A stretch of DNA of 47,635 bases from positions 1 through 47,635 of the forward strand of contig JAFIEW010000017.1 in the NCBI GenBank assembly GCA_020832375.1. Direction: 5' to 3'. The notes beneath the pieces were generated by a model. That model was not told the DNA's origin. It saw only the letters and a program-made list of their open reading frames with translations, and made no database searches. Shown here piece by piece: positions 18,203-26,883 of the stretch. Made by a program: the position numbers and the translations under genes. Source of the DNA: Cyclobacteriaceae bacterium (GTDB taxonomy: Bacteria; Bacteroidota; Bacteroidia; Cytophagales; Cyclobacteriaceae). The number at the start of each line of letters is the position of its first letter. The first letter of the stretch is position 1.

Positions 18203-18787
18203 ATGTTAGCATTGGGTAACACCCTCATTTCAGAGGAATTGAAAAACAAAATGTTTGTATGCAATATTGAAGCATGCAAAGGCGCATGTTGCGTAGAGGG
18301 AGATTTGGGAGCACCTTTGGAAAAGAAAGAATTAGCCGAGCTCGAGAAGCACTATGAGCAAATTGCGCCATATTTGAGTGAGGCAGGTAAGAAGGCTATA
18401 CAAGAGCAAGGGAAATATGTTCTAGACTTCGAAGATGAATACTCTACGCCTACCGTGGATAATAAGGAGTGTGCCTATGCTATTTATGACGAAAATGAGG
18501 TGTTGAAATGCGGAATTGAGCAAGCTTATCGTGATGGAAAGATACCATGGATGAAGCCAATAAGTTGTCATTTATATCCTGTTCGGATTACCAAGCAAAA
18601 GTTTTATGATGCCTTAAATTACGACAAGTGGCACATTTGCTCAGCGGCTTGTACGCTAGGTGAAGAACTTGGAGTGCCCATCTATAAATTTGTCAAAGAT
18701 GCACTGATTAGAAAGTATGGTGAAAAATGGTATGCTGATTTAGAAGAGATGATTCAAGCTTACGAAGCAGAAAAAAAAGCTAATTGA
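18203..18787 (+). CDS. DUF3109 family cysteine-rich protein
   Basis: The protein has 194 residues. The N-terminal cysteine cluster is CNIEACKGACC (about 20-30), followed by single cysteines near 95, 108, 127, 151 and 155. The sequence ISCHLYPVRI (about 125-134) and YDKWHICSAAC are typical of DUF3109 and of the wider YkgJ-type putative Fe-S or zinc-binding proteins. The cysteine spacing suggests a metal centre, but which metal and what reaction are unknown. There is no signal peptide, so it is cytoplasmic. The gene is transcribed away from kdsB, converges on the AsmA-like gene and shares a terminator with it. Confidence 0.85.
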   Translation: MLALGNTLISEELKNKMFVCNIEACKGACCVEGDLGAPLEKKELAELEKHYEQIAPYLSEAGKKAIQEQGKYVLDFEDEYSTPTVDNKECAYAIYDENEVLKCGIEQAYRDGKIPWMKPISCHLYPVRITKQKFYDALNYDKWHICSAACTLGEELGVPIYKFVKDALIRKYGEKWYADLEEMIQAYEAEKKAN

Positions 18788-18843
18788 TATAAAACGAATG
18801 TTTACCAAAAAAAGCGGGAATTCTTTTTCTTGCTTATAAATAC

Positions 18844-18875
18844 AATAAGGCCAAATCCCCAGATTTGGCCTTATT
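18844..18875. terminator. Bidirectional terminator between DUF3109 and AsmA-like genes
   Basis: AATAAGGCCAAATC (18844-18857) and GATTTGGCCTTATT (18862-18875) form a perfect 14-bp stem with a 4-base loop. It lies between convergent stops. The T-tracts are broken on both strands, so strength is uncertain, but position and symmetry support termination in both directions. Confidence 0.8.
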
Positions 18876-18905
18876 CATTAGCCTTTATTTAAAAGCTTAT
18901 AAAAC

Positions 18906-21900
18906 TCAAATGGCTAACTTCTCATCATTATTTTTTCGCCTTTCTTTTTCAGCTTTTTTTGCTTCTTTGTCTCGTCCCATGCTAAAGTTAAATTGGTCAG
19001 GATTTCCAGTTAATTTTACGTTCACAAAGCGTGTTCTACTGTTTTCATCTCTTTTGATGATTTCATCTTCCTGATCTGCATCGATCTCTTCTTGGCTTTT
19101 TCTGCCGAAAAGGGAATTTCGTGCTACCTGACCCACCAGTTTCCATGGTACCCTAATGAAATATTCCATATCAAGGTCTAGTGATTGCTTACCACTTAAT
19201 TCCATATATCCTATAGATGAGTTAATGGTCATAGCGGGTATATGAAGCGTACCTTCTTTGAGAGTAAGCATATTAGAGAGCGTATCGAATCTTACACGCC
19301 GCATATTCTTATTACCGAAAAAGCTAGCCATAGCGGTCATAGGAGCAAAATCTATTAGTTCACCATTCTTGATCATTAGGTTAATTTCGGCCTCGCTATC
19401 ATCAAGTATTGGCGTAAGGTCAGCATGCATATGCATACTACTCTTAATTGTCCCGCTCACGCTACCTTTAAGGTTTTCGCTTACCATCATATCTTGACCA
19501 AAGTTGTCAAATTTGATCAAAAACTGATCGAGCTGTACATCTTTAGGGTGCACCACACTATGGAAGTAAATGTTGTCAGGGTTACTACCATTGAAGTATC
19601 CATTCATGCCGATAAAACCACCTGCCGCATAGGTTCTGAGCGTATCTACGTGTAAGAAGTGATCTTCAGTCAATCTCATTTCTGTATAGAAATCCTTCAA
19701 ATGTATGGTATGATACTTCATCGTTTTAATATCCGCCATGATGGACATATCGGTGAAGGGAAGCTCAAAAATATTGAATGCATCATCATGATCCACTTCT
19801 TTGGAGGTGTCTAAGTCTTCTTCTGTAAAGTTCATCAAGGCATCCATGTCGAGGTAGCTCGATGAAAACCGTAGGTAACTGTCTTTTTTTCTATTGACTG
19901 TATTTTCACCAGAAAAATAAGCCATATCGAGTTTGAAATCGCTTTTTCCCATTTTTCCTGAAAACTCTTCCACTAGCAGATGGTCATCTTCAATATGAAC
20001 CCGACCCATGAATTTTTCAAATTTCAAGGGATGCAGGTTCAATTTTGCCTGCAAGAGTTCTAAATGTAGGTCTGTTGAAGTTAGTATACTATCATAGTGA
20101 AGGTAGACATGTCCTTTTAGCAGTACATCTTCTAGTCGCTCTTCTCGATAGTCCTCAGGAAGGAAGTTTTCACCTTCATAGCTTAAAAGGTCTTTAGGTA
20201 CGATCAATTTCGAGTCAAGGTCAAAGTGGAATTCAGTATCCCCCTTTTTGTTATCAGAAAACCACAAGTCATAGTTGATGAGCTTACCAGTAAAGTGAAA
20301 GTCAGAATCATCAATTTCCCCACGAAAGTCTTTGATTCTCATTTGCGTATGATCGATTAGGATGTCAGCATAAAAATCATGGAAGGTATGGGGATAGTTC
20401 TTTAGTTTCGCTTGAAAGCCCTCAATGAAAAACTCACCTACAGGAAGGTTCTCAAACTGTGTTAGCTGATTAACCGTGCTTTCAAAAGCAAGTTTAAGAT
20501 TGAAATCCGTAATAATTTCATTACTTATTTGCTGCAAGCTAGAGTCATGGCTGAGTAGATTAGGTACATTGACTTGCTTAGATCGGGTGTTGAGGTCCAT
20601 TCTAATTTTTTTGTCATGTCCATGGAAGATGGCAGGTAAGTCGCTTAAACTGCCGCTAAAGTAGAAGTCAGAATCGTCAATTGTGAAGCTCAAGGAGTCA
20701 AGTCTTACAAAACCTTCACTCATTTCAGCATGAAGGTTTACATTTTTTATTGGATGTGGATAGCCTGGCACGATAAATCCGAGGTCTTTCACCGTAAGAT
20801 CGCTTTGAATGCCTTCCTTTAGCTGACTCATGCTTTGAGCAGGCATGTCGATATCAATGAGCTCATCAAATTCCATATTGAGAATAACCTGTCCTTTAAG
20901 TCTTCTTAATCCCTCTACACCAAAAAAATTGCCTAAAAACTCAAGGTCTAGCTCTGAGTATACATTCATAGCGATGTATGGGTCTAGGAAATTTCTAGCT
21001 ACAAAACTCCCTCTAAAAATCCCTTCGTCGGGTCGAGCTACGAAGTCCATCAATCGAAACTCAGAGGTTTCTAAGTTTCTATCCTCACCATTGGTATAAT
21101 AGCCGACGAAGCCCAATTCATCAATTTTTTTGTTGATTTCACGATTCAAGAAGTAGGCATTTTCACAACCGAACTTAGCCTCTATTTTCGGACTATAGCC
21201 TTCTGCAGCTCGGCCTATCACACTTGCCTCAAAAAAGATACGGCCTGAGTTGTCATAGCGCTTTAAGTTTTCTGCAAGCTCGGGTGGCGCAAAGGCAATA
21301 AATAAGTTGAAGTCAGGCTTATCTCCTTTAAATTGAAGGTTAAGATCAAGGTCGTTGGCAAAATCAATTGTACCTTCAGTAAGAAAATCTGCATCTTCAA
21401 GCCGTAGCTTGCTCGGATCGATGGTAAGCAATTGATTAGACTTATCGTAGTCTAACTTTGTATTAAGTGTAATGTGCTTATTTCTTATAAAAGAGGTATC
21501 CTCAGCAGTCATGAAGTTGAGTAGCAGGTCGCTCTTCAATGAAGCCAGTATATGCTCTCTATCTTTCTTGAAACTAATATCTAAGAAGTCTATATCTATC
21601 TCAATATGGTCTAGGTTTGCTTCGTTTTTCTTTGATACATGAAAGTTGGATAGTTTAAATTGCTGTAAGTCTAGTGCAAACTCACCCTCTTCTTCTGCTT
21701 CCTCTTGCTTTTCAGCCATTTCTTTTATTCCTTTTGCAAGCAATATATTGTACTCACCACTTTCCAGTTGTATCACATTTACATAGCCGCCATTAATCAG
21801 CAGACTTTTTACCACAAAATTCCCCTTTATTAGATCATAGATGCTAAATCCTAGATAGATATCTTCCATGAAGTACAGTGCCTTATTTTCGCGTGCTTTA

Positions 21901-22142
21901 CCCTCGTAAAAGCGCACATTATGCAAGTCGATGCTAATGTAAGGGAATGACTTAAATGGTGAAATGTAGCTGTCTTCAATAACTATTTCTCCGTCAAGAT
22001 GATCATTGACTTCGGTCAACACTTTCTGTACAATAGTCTTTTGGTTTTTGTATAAGACGTAGGGAGCAGCTACTATACTGACGATCAGCAGGGTGAAGAT
22101 CACCGCAAGTGTGATGAGAATGGCTTTTTTATACTTTAACAT
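18906..22142 (-). CDS. Large AsmA-like envelope protein
   Basis: The protein has 1078 residues. A single N-terminal membrane segment (about 8-30, ILITLAVIFTLLIVSIVAA) is followed by a long beta-rich region of repeated short strands, such as DLNLQFKGD and DLDMEYFIRVPWKL. The C-terminal AsmA-like domain (about 780-1030) includes LKGSVSGTIKSSMHMHADLTP and a region with LTLKEGTLHIPAMTINSSIGYMELSG. Proteins of the AsmA/TamB group form elongated grooves bridging inner and outer membranes and are implicated in phospholipid transport or outer-membrane assembly. The exact role here is inferred. The last ~50 residues are highly charged. It is monocistronic, with a candidate -7 element TATATTTG upstream (22177-22184, - strand). 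Confidence 0.85.
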   Translation of the reverse strand: MLKYKKAILITLAVIFTLLIVSIVAAPYVLYKNQKTIVQKVLTEVNDHLDGEIVIEDSYISPFKSFPYISIDLHNVRFYEGKARENKALYFMEDIYLGFSIYDLIKGNFVVKSLLINGGYVNVIQLESGEYNILLAKGIKEMAEKQEEAEEEGEFALDLQQFKLSNFHVSKKNEANLDHIEIDIDFLDISFKKDREHILASLKSDLLLNFMTAEDTSFIRNKHITLNTKLDYDKSNQLLTIDPSKLRLEDADFLTEGTIDFANDLDLNLQFKGDKPDFNLFIAFAPPELAENLKRYDNSGRIFFEASVIGRAAEGYSPKIEAKFGCENAYFLNREINKKIDELGFVGYYTNGEDRNLETSEFRLMDFVARPDEGIFRGSFVARNFLDPYIAMNVYSELDLEFLGNFFGVEGLRRLKGQVILNMEFDELIDIDMPAQSMSQLKEGIQSDLTVKDLGFIVPGYPHPIKNVNLHAEMSEGFVRLDSLSFTIDDSDFYFSGSLSDLPAIFHGHDKKIRMDLNTRSKQVNVPNLLSHDSSLQQISNEIITDFNLKLAFESTVNQLTQFENLPVGEFFIEGFQAKLKNYPHTFHDFYADILIDHTQMRIKDFRGEIDDSDFHFTGKLINYDLWFSDNKKGDTEFHFDLDSKLIVPKDLLSYEGENFLPEDYREERLEDVLLKGHVYLHYDSILTSTDLHLELLQAKLNLHPLKFEKFMGRVHIEDDHLLVEEFSGKMGKSDFKLDMAYFSGENTVNRKKDSYLRFSSSYLDMDALMNFTEEDLDTSKEVDHDDAFNIFELPFTDMSIMADIKTMKYHTIHLKDFYTEMRLTEDHFLHVDTLRTYAAGGFIGMNGYFNGSNPDNIYFHSVVHPKDVQLDQFLIKFDNFGQDMMVSENLKGSVSGTIKSSMHMHADLTPILDDSEAEINLMIKNGELIDFAPMTAMASFFGNKNMRRVRFDTLSNMLTLKEGTLHIPAMTINSSIGYMELSGKQSLDLDMEYFIRVPWKLVGQVARNSLFGRKSQEEIDADQEDEIIKRDENSRTRFVNVKLTGNPDQFNFSMGRDKEAKKAEKERRKNNDEKLAI

Positions 22143-22176
22143 AGATGGATTATTTAACGCTATAGCAAATATGTAT

Positions 22177-22184
22177 CAAATATA
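22177..22184 (-). promoter_or_regulatory. -7 promoter element upstream of the AsmA-like gene
   Basis: Reads TATATTTG on the - strand, an exact TAnnTTTG match 35 bases before the start codon. No clear -33 TTG is present at the usual distance. Confidence 0.4.
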
Positions 22185-22846
22185 ATTCCATAATTAGCTC
22201 TTTAAAATTTAGTATTGCACTCCATGGAATTATTGTGGTAGTATTTTGTTTCTTTTTTCAAATTTACGCGAGATGAGGGGGGCATTTAGGTTGTATTGAA
22301 AGAGTCGAGTAAAATGGCTTCGAGCTAGTAAAGAGAAGTTGAATTTCTAGTGACTTGGGCTGCAAGTTAGTAAAAGTATGCTGCGTTAGAGCTTAAGCTT
22401 CGAGTCATCAATTTTGATATTTTAATGGAACTATTTTACTCAGTTTTGCTACAAGCTAAAATATAGATTAGGTGAATCTAAGACAAAATTTTATTCATCA
22501 CTACCAATAACTTTAATTGTTTAAATTTTCATTCCTCCCCCAACTTATTTATGAGAACTTATTGGCTAGTATTAAAAAATAGGGTGTTTTATGAATAGTC
22601 AACTAATAACAAAAGGCTAAAATTAAATTTTAGTCAAAGAAGTAAAATGCTAATTCTGGTGGTTTAATTTATTATTGAGAATAATTGGCTCTCTACTCAA
22701 TCCATTGCGCGGCAATAGTGGTATGTTTTGGGTCCAAAAGAAAAATTGAAAGTAATCGAGGGTAACATAAACGGGTACGCACTCTAGTTTTAAAACAAGA
22801 AATCTGCGCAAAACTTTTAGAACAAAAAACATCTATTTTACTTCTA

Positions 22847-22881
22847 TTGTAGTGGCGAAGAGAAAACTTTTGATATTTTTG
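22847..22881 (+). promoter_or_regulatory. Probable promoter of nfeD-floA
   Basis: TATTTTTG at 22874-22881 is an exact -7 element. TTG at 22847-22849 lies 24 bases upstream, a little far. The -7 element overlaps a possible GTG start at 22881. This argues that translation of nfeD really begins at the ATG at 22923, about 35 bases beyond the predicted transcript start. Confidence 0.45.
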
Positions 22882-22922
22882 TGAAGAGTATTTCACATAA
22901 ATTACTTTCTACCTTAATATTT

Positions 22923-23387
22923 ATGGAACAAATCGGCATATTATTGTTGATCTTAATTGGTTTAGCCATGATTGTGGTCGAGGTAGTTTTCATTCCTGGA
23001 GTGGCTTTCGTAGGACTACTCGGTTTAGTCCTGATGACCACAGGTGTAGTACTTAGCTTTCAAAATTTAGGTGTACAAGCAGGGTGGATAAGTCTTGGGT
23101 CGGCACTGTTAGGTTCTTTGGTAGTTTTCATTTATGCTTTGAGGCAAAATTCATGGTCTAGGTTTTCTTTAAATAAAGACAACCAAGGTAAAGTTAATGA
23201 AGATGAAGATTTTCCATTTGAAAAAGGTATGCAGGGCAAAACCGTTAGTGCCCTCCGTCCGTTTGGGTATGGAGAGTTTCACAACAAGAGGATAGAAATT
23301 GTATCAAAAGGTGACTTTGTAGATGAAGGTACACCAATTGAGATTATAAAAGTGGAAGGTAAAAAAATAATAGTAAAACCTATTTAA
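22923..23387 (+). CDS. NfeD-like membrane protein
   Basis: The protein has 154 residues from ATG 22923. A GTG 42 bases upstream keeps the frame open but lies in the likely -7 promoter element. Two or three hydrophobic segments (about 4-65) are followed by a small C-terminal OB-fold domain (about 95-154) with [18 protein letters not shown] and [18 protein letters not shown]. This is the short NfeD type that accompanies flotillins or SPFH proteins. NfeD probably helps the partner assemble in the membrane; its own biochemical activity is unclear. The next gene, the flotillin-like protein, starts 10 bases later, so the pair forms an operon, as in Bacillus. Confidence 0.88.
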   Translation: MEQIGILLLILIGLAMIVVEVVFIPGVAFVGLLGLVLMTTGVVLSFQNLGVQAGWISLGSALLGSLVVFIYALRQNSWSRFSLNKDNQGKVNEDEDFPFEKGMQGKTVSALRPFGYGEFHNKRIEIVSKGDFVDEGTPIEIIKVEGKKIIVKPI

Positions 23388-23397
23388 CAGTTATTCG

Positions 23398-24417
23398 ATG
23401 GATGCAACAACTTTGATTTTTCTTATTTTAGGAGGTATAGTCTTCCTATTTATATTACTTTATTTCATACCAGTCAATTTATGGATTACCGCCATATTTT
23501 CTGGTGTTCGGGTGGGCTTATTGGAGCTGGTGTTTATGCGAATCAGAAAAGTACCACCAAGTTTAGTAGTGAATGCCATGATTACAGCAACAAAAGCTGG
23601 CCTAAAAGTAGAATCAGAAGAACTAGAAGCGCATTATCTTGCAGGTGGTAACTTACTAAATGTGGTAAAAGCCCTAATTTCTGCAGATAAAGCAAATATT
23701 AATTTGAGCTTTAAGCAAGCTACAGCTATCGACTTGGCGGGTAGAGATGTATTTGAGGCTGTACAAATTTCGGTTAACCCTAAGGTAATCACTACTCCTA
23801 AAGTTGCTGCAGTAGCCGCTGACGGTATACAATTAATTGCAGTGGCAAGAGTGACCCTTCGTGCTAATATTCAGCAGCTAGTTGGTGGTGCTGGTGAGGA
23901 TACTATATTGGCTCGTGTAGGTGAGGGTATAGTAACCTCAATCGGTTCGGCTGAAAACCATAAGCAGGTGCTAGAAAATCCTGATAAGATATCTAAAGTT
24001 GTATTACAACGTGGTTTGGATTCAGGAACTGCTTTTGAAATCCTTTCTATTGACATTGCTGATGTTGATGTAGGTACTAATATTGGTGCTAAGCTACAGA
24101 TTGATCAAGCGAATGCTGACCTAAAAGTTGCTGAAGCAAGAGCTGAAGAAAGAAGGGCAATGGCTGTGGCAGAGGAGCAAGAAATGAAAGCTAAAACGCA
24201 GGAGGCACGAGCTAAGGTTACTTTGGCTGAGGCTGAAATTCCACAAGCCATTGCTGAAGCCTTTAGAAACGGCAACCTTGGTATTATGGACTATTATCGT
24301 ATGCAAAATATTCAATCTGATACAGATATGCGTGAAAGTATTTCAAAATCAGATAGCGGTAGTACAGCGACTGCGAAAAAAGATAGCTCTCTAGGTGATT
24401 CATCAAGCAAAAAATAA
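23398..24417 (+). CDS. floA: Flotillin-like protein FloA
   Basis: The protein has 339 residues. One N-terminal membrane segment (about 5-28) precedes a conserved cytoplasmic domain. Signatures of the UPF0365/FloA family include [28 protein letters not shown] (about 151-178), [13 protein letters not shown] and the Ala/Glu-rich coiled coil [20 protein letters not shown] (about 234-253). [21 protein letters not shown] segment follows, and the Ser-rich C-terminal tail is variable. FloA forms functional membrane microdomains that scaffold other proteins. It sits directly after nfeD and probably in the same transcript. A strong terminator follows at 24496. Confidence 0.93.
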   Translation: MDATTLIFLILGGIVFLFILLYFIPVNLWITAIFSGVRVGLLELVFMRIRKVPPSLVVNAMITATKAGLKVESEELEAHYLAGGNLLNVVKALISADKANINLSFKQATAIDLAGRDVFEAVQISVNPKVITTPKVAAVAADGIQLIAVARVTLRANIQQLVGGAGEDTILARVGEGIVTSIGSAENHKQVLENPDKISKVVLQRGLDSGTAFEILSIDIADVDVGTNIGAKLQIDQANADLKVAEARAEERRAMAVAEEQEMKAKTQEARAKVTLAEAEIPQAIAEAFRNGNLGIMDYYRMQNIQSDTDMRESISKSDSGSTATAKKDSSLGDSSSKK

Positions 24418-24495
24418 AATATGATTCTTGCTTCAGTCTACTGATTAAATCCAGTTTGCTCAAGCAGTATTATTATACCTGATTATATTATTATG

Positions 24496-24526
24496 AAAGG
24501 CTCTTGAATTTTAAGAGCCTTTTTGT
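24496..24526 (+). terminator. Terminator after floA
   Basis: AAAGGCTCTT (24496-24505) pairs perfectly with AAGAGCCTTT (24513-24522) across a 7-base loop and continues into TTGTTGTT. It ends the nfeD-floA transcript. A TTG at 24504 inside this hairpin opens the ispG frame but cannot be a credible start, which supports ATG 24612 for ispG. Confidence 0.92.
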
Positions 24527-24611
24527 TGTTAAAAGCAAAAAACAGCAACGTCTTTTTTGTCGTTTTACTTATAATCAATTCGAAGATTTTGTACATCAAA
24601 CCATTTTCACA

Positions 24612-26603
24612 ATGAGTATCAATTCCAATGATAAGCTTAATATCTCTTACTGTACTAGCCTAACTCAATATAAGCGTAGAAAGACTAGAGTGGTCAATAT
24701 AGGTGGTGTTCCCATGGGTGGAGATCATCCTATTCGCGTCCAAAGCATGACTACGGTAGATACTATGGATACTCAAGGTTCAGTAGAACAAGTAATTCGG
24801 ATGGTTGATGCAGGCTGTGAATATGTACGGATTACGGCTCCAAGTATTAAAGAAGCTGAAAACCTCAGAAATATAAGATCTGAATTACACAAAAGAGGCT
24901 ACCATGTGCCTTTGGTAGCAGATATTCATTTCACACCTAATGCAGCAGAGCTTGCGGCGAAAATTGTGGAAAAAGTCAGGGTTAACCCTGGAAATTATGC
25001 TGATAAGAAGAAGTTTGAAGTTATTGAATATACTGACGAAAGCTATCAGCAAGAGCTAAATAGAATTAAAGAGAAGTTTTCTCCACTTGTACAGATTTGT
25101 AAAGAACACGGTACGGCCATGCGAATCGGTACCAATCACGGTTCTCTATCAGATCGTATTATGAGTAGATATGGGGATACTCCATACGGTATGGTAGAGT
25201 CTGCCTTAGAGTTTATCAGGATATGCGAGGACCTTGATTTTTATGATATTGTTGTAAGTATGAAGTCTTCTAATCCACAGGTAATGGTACAAGCCTATCG
25301 CTTGCTGGTGCAGAAGTTAGATGAAGAAGGTTTACAACCTTACCCTCTCCACTTAGGAGTGACGGAAGCTGGTGATGGTGAGGATGGTAGAATTAAGTCC
25401 GCTGTAGGTATTGGAACATTATTGGAAGATGGTCTTGGTGATACGGTGCGTGTATCACTTACTGAAGAGCCTGAAGCGGAGGCTCCAGTAGCACGAGCAT
25501 TAGTAGATCGATATACCCAGCGCCATGAACACTCTGAAATCCCTGAAGTAATTAAAATTTCTGGTAACCCATTTGAGTACAGTAAAAGAGCTACTAAGGA
25601 AATACTTAACTTTGGAGGCGACCAAGTGCCTAGAGTAATAGCGGACTTCTCTCTGGTGGATTTTGACATTGAAGTAGCTGACTTAAAAAGTGTGGGCCAC
25701 TTTTATCTGCCAGAATTAGACAAGTGGTCTATGAATGATCTTGGGTGTGATTACATCTATTCAGGAGACCGTCCGATAAACTTTATGCTACCCAACGGCT
25801 TAAGGGAGATTCTTAATTATTCTACTTGGCTGTCTCATTCTGATAAAAAAAATAAACTTCCTTTATTAAGCCTGAGTCAGTGGAAGTCGATAGCGTCATT
25901 ACCATCATATTACTTTTTAAGCTTATCAACAAGTGATCTTCATCAATGGCTTAATGAGGATTTGAGCAGAGTAGGAAATGCTATTTTGGTACTAGAAACC
26001 GAAAATGCGCATGCCATGGCAGATTTACGTAGGGCTTTTTATGCGCTTAATGAAAAAGAGGTTAATGTACCTTGCGTTGTTCGTAGAGTATATGATAATG
26101 CTTCCGATTCTCAGCTTAATTTATATGCTGCTACGGATATGGGAGGTTTGTTGATTGATGGGTTTGGAGATGGAGTTATGCTGTTTAATAAAAGTGTGGG
26201 TAGTAAACAGGAGCTATTAGGATCGCAAAAAACAAACAATAGCATCAGTTTTGGTGTTTTACAAGCTAGTCGTCAAAGGATGACTAAAACCGAATATATT
26301 TCTTGTCCTTCATGCGGAAGAACATTGTTTGACTTGCAAGAAACGACCGCAATGATTCGCAAAAGAACAGATCATTTGAAAGGAGTGAAGATTGGTATTA
26401 TGGGATGTATTGTTAATGGTCCCGGTGAGATGGCTGATGCAGACTATGGATATGTAGGAAGCGGTAAAGGCAAAATCACTCTTTACAAAGGTCAAGATGT
26501 GGTCAAGAAAAATGTTTCGAGTGGAAAAGCAGTAGATGAACTGATAGAGATTATTCGGCAGGATGGTAAATGGATTGAACCCAAACAGGTGACAGAAGTA
26601 TAA
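24612..26603 (+). CDS. ispG: 4-hydroxy-3-methylbut-2-en-1-yl diphosphate synthase
   Basis: The protein has 663 residues from ATG 24612. A frame open from TTG 24504 is rejected because that codon lies within a terminator hairpin. It is the penultimate enzyme of the MEP isoprenoid pathway and converts MEcPP to HMBPP with a [4Fe-4S] cluster. The TIM-barrel domain (about 25-330) includes GGVPMGGDHPIRVQSMTT, VPLVADIHFTP and HLGVTEAGDGEDGR. The C-terminal cluster domain has CPSCGRTLFDLQE (about 562-574) and GCIVNGPGEMADADYG, giving three cluster cysteines plus the Glu. A large insert (about 340-530) between them makes this the long type seen in Bacteroidota, Chlamydiae and plants rather than the ~370-residue E. 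coli type. A small membrane-protein gene follows at once. Confidence 0.95.
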   Translation: MSINSNDKLNISYCTSLTQYKRRKTRVVNIGGVPMGGDHPIRVQSMTTVDTMDTQGSVEQVIRMVDAGCEYVRITAPSIKEAENLRNIRSELHKRGYHVPLVADIHFTPNAAELAAKIVEKVRVNPGNYADKKKFEVIEYTDESYQQELNRIKEKFSPLVQICKEHGTAMRIGTNHGSLSDRIMSRYGDTPYGMVESALEFIRICEDLDFYDIVVSMKSSNPQVMVQAYRLLVQKLDEEGLQPYPLHLGVTEAGDGEDGRIKSAVGIGTLLEDGLGDTVRVSLTEEPEAEAPVARALVDRYTQRHEHSEIPEVIKISGNPFEYSKRATKEILNFGGDQVPRVIADFSLVDFDIEVADLKSVGHFYLPELDKWSMNDLGCDYIYSGDRPINFMLPNGLREILNYSTWLSHSDKKNKLPLLSLSQWKSIASLPSYYFLSLSTSDLHQWLNEDLSRVGNAILVLETENAHAMADLRRAFYALNEKEVNVPCVVRRVYDNASDSQLNLYAATDMGGLLIDGFGDGVMLFNKSVGSKQELLGSQKTNNSISFGVLQASRQRMTKTEYISCPSCGRTLFDLQETTAMIRKRTDHLKGVKIGIMGCIVNGPGEMADADYGYVGSGKGKITLYKGQDVVKKNVSSGKAVDELIEIIRQDGKWIEPKQVTEV

Positions 26604-26613
26604 ATTGATTATA

Positions 26614-26850
26614 ATGGATAAGGAAAAAAGCTCTGCTCAAGATAATAATAAAAAATCAGATAAGGATGTTGATTCATGGAGAGATTACTTTGATTTTGGT
26701 GAGGTGTTGGGTTATTTCTTTCGGAAGAAAGATCCAAGTAGACCTTCATCATTTAACTTGAAGATGATGCATGGGATTAATAAAATCTCAATTATCATGT
26801 TCTTGTTAGGATTGATTTTCATCATCTTCAAGTTTTTTGTATTTCAATAA
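26614..26850 (+). CDS. Small single-pass membrane protein
   Basis: The protein has 78 residues from ATG 26614; an earlier in-frame ATG at 26605 would add three residues. A charged N-terminus (MDKEKSSAQDNNKKSDKD) and a conserved-looking FGEVLGYFFRKKDPSRPSSF segment precede one C-terminal membrane helix (about 56-75). I recall similar short proteins in Cytophagales annotated as DUF6728, but I cannot verify that here. It starts 10 bases after the ispG stop and lies before the shared terminator, so it is probably translated from the ispG transcript. Function unknown. Confidence 0.65.
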   Translation: MDKEKSSAQDNNKKSDKDVDSWRDYFDFGEVLGYFFRKKDPSRPSSFNLKMMHGINKISIIMFLLGLIFIIFKFFVFQ

Positions 26851-26851
26851 C

Positions 26852-26883
26852 TGGTACTTCAATTACGAAGTACCAATTTTTTC
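26852..26883 (+). terminator. Terminator of ispG operon, overlapping the 3' end of hemH
   Basis: TGGTACTTC (26852-26860) and GAAGTACCA (26867-26875) form a perfect 9-bp stem with a 6-base loop, followed by AATTTTTT (really T at 26878-26882). It starts two bases after the small-protein stop. Because hemH ends at 26859 on the other strand, the hairpin is built partly from the last hemH codons (LVLRN-stop). Confidence 0.85.

Larger units (their letters stand above)
22143..22922. other. Divergent intergenic region upstream of AsmA-like gene and nfeD
   Basis: About 780 bases. The frames that open on the - strand near 22650-22896 are overlapping, biased and unlike any family I know, so I do not call them. 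The right end holds the nfeD promoter and the left end the AsmA-like gene promoter. No RNA gene was recognised. Confidence 0.45.

Noticed and set aside
22650-22896. Two overlapping - strand frames upstream of nfeD
   Set aside because: They use two frames over the same bases, are rich in random-looking residues and match no family; the region has the nfeD promoter instead.
22881-22922. GTG start for nfeD at 22881
   Set aside because: It lies within a probable -7 promoter element, so the mRNA would begin after it; ATG 22923 is preferred.
24504-24611. N-terminal extension of IspG from a TTG
   Set aside because: The TTG is inside a terminator hairpin and the 36 residues are unlike any IspG N-terminus.
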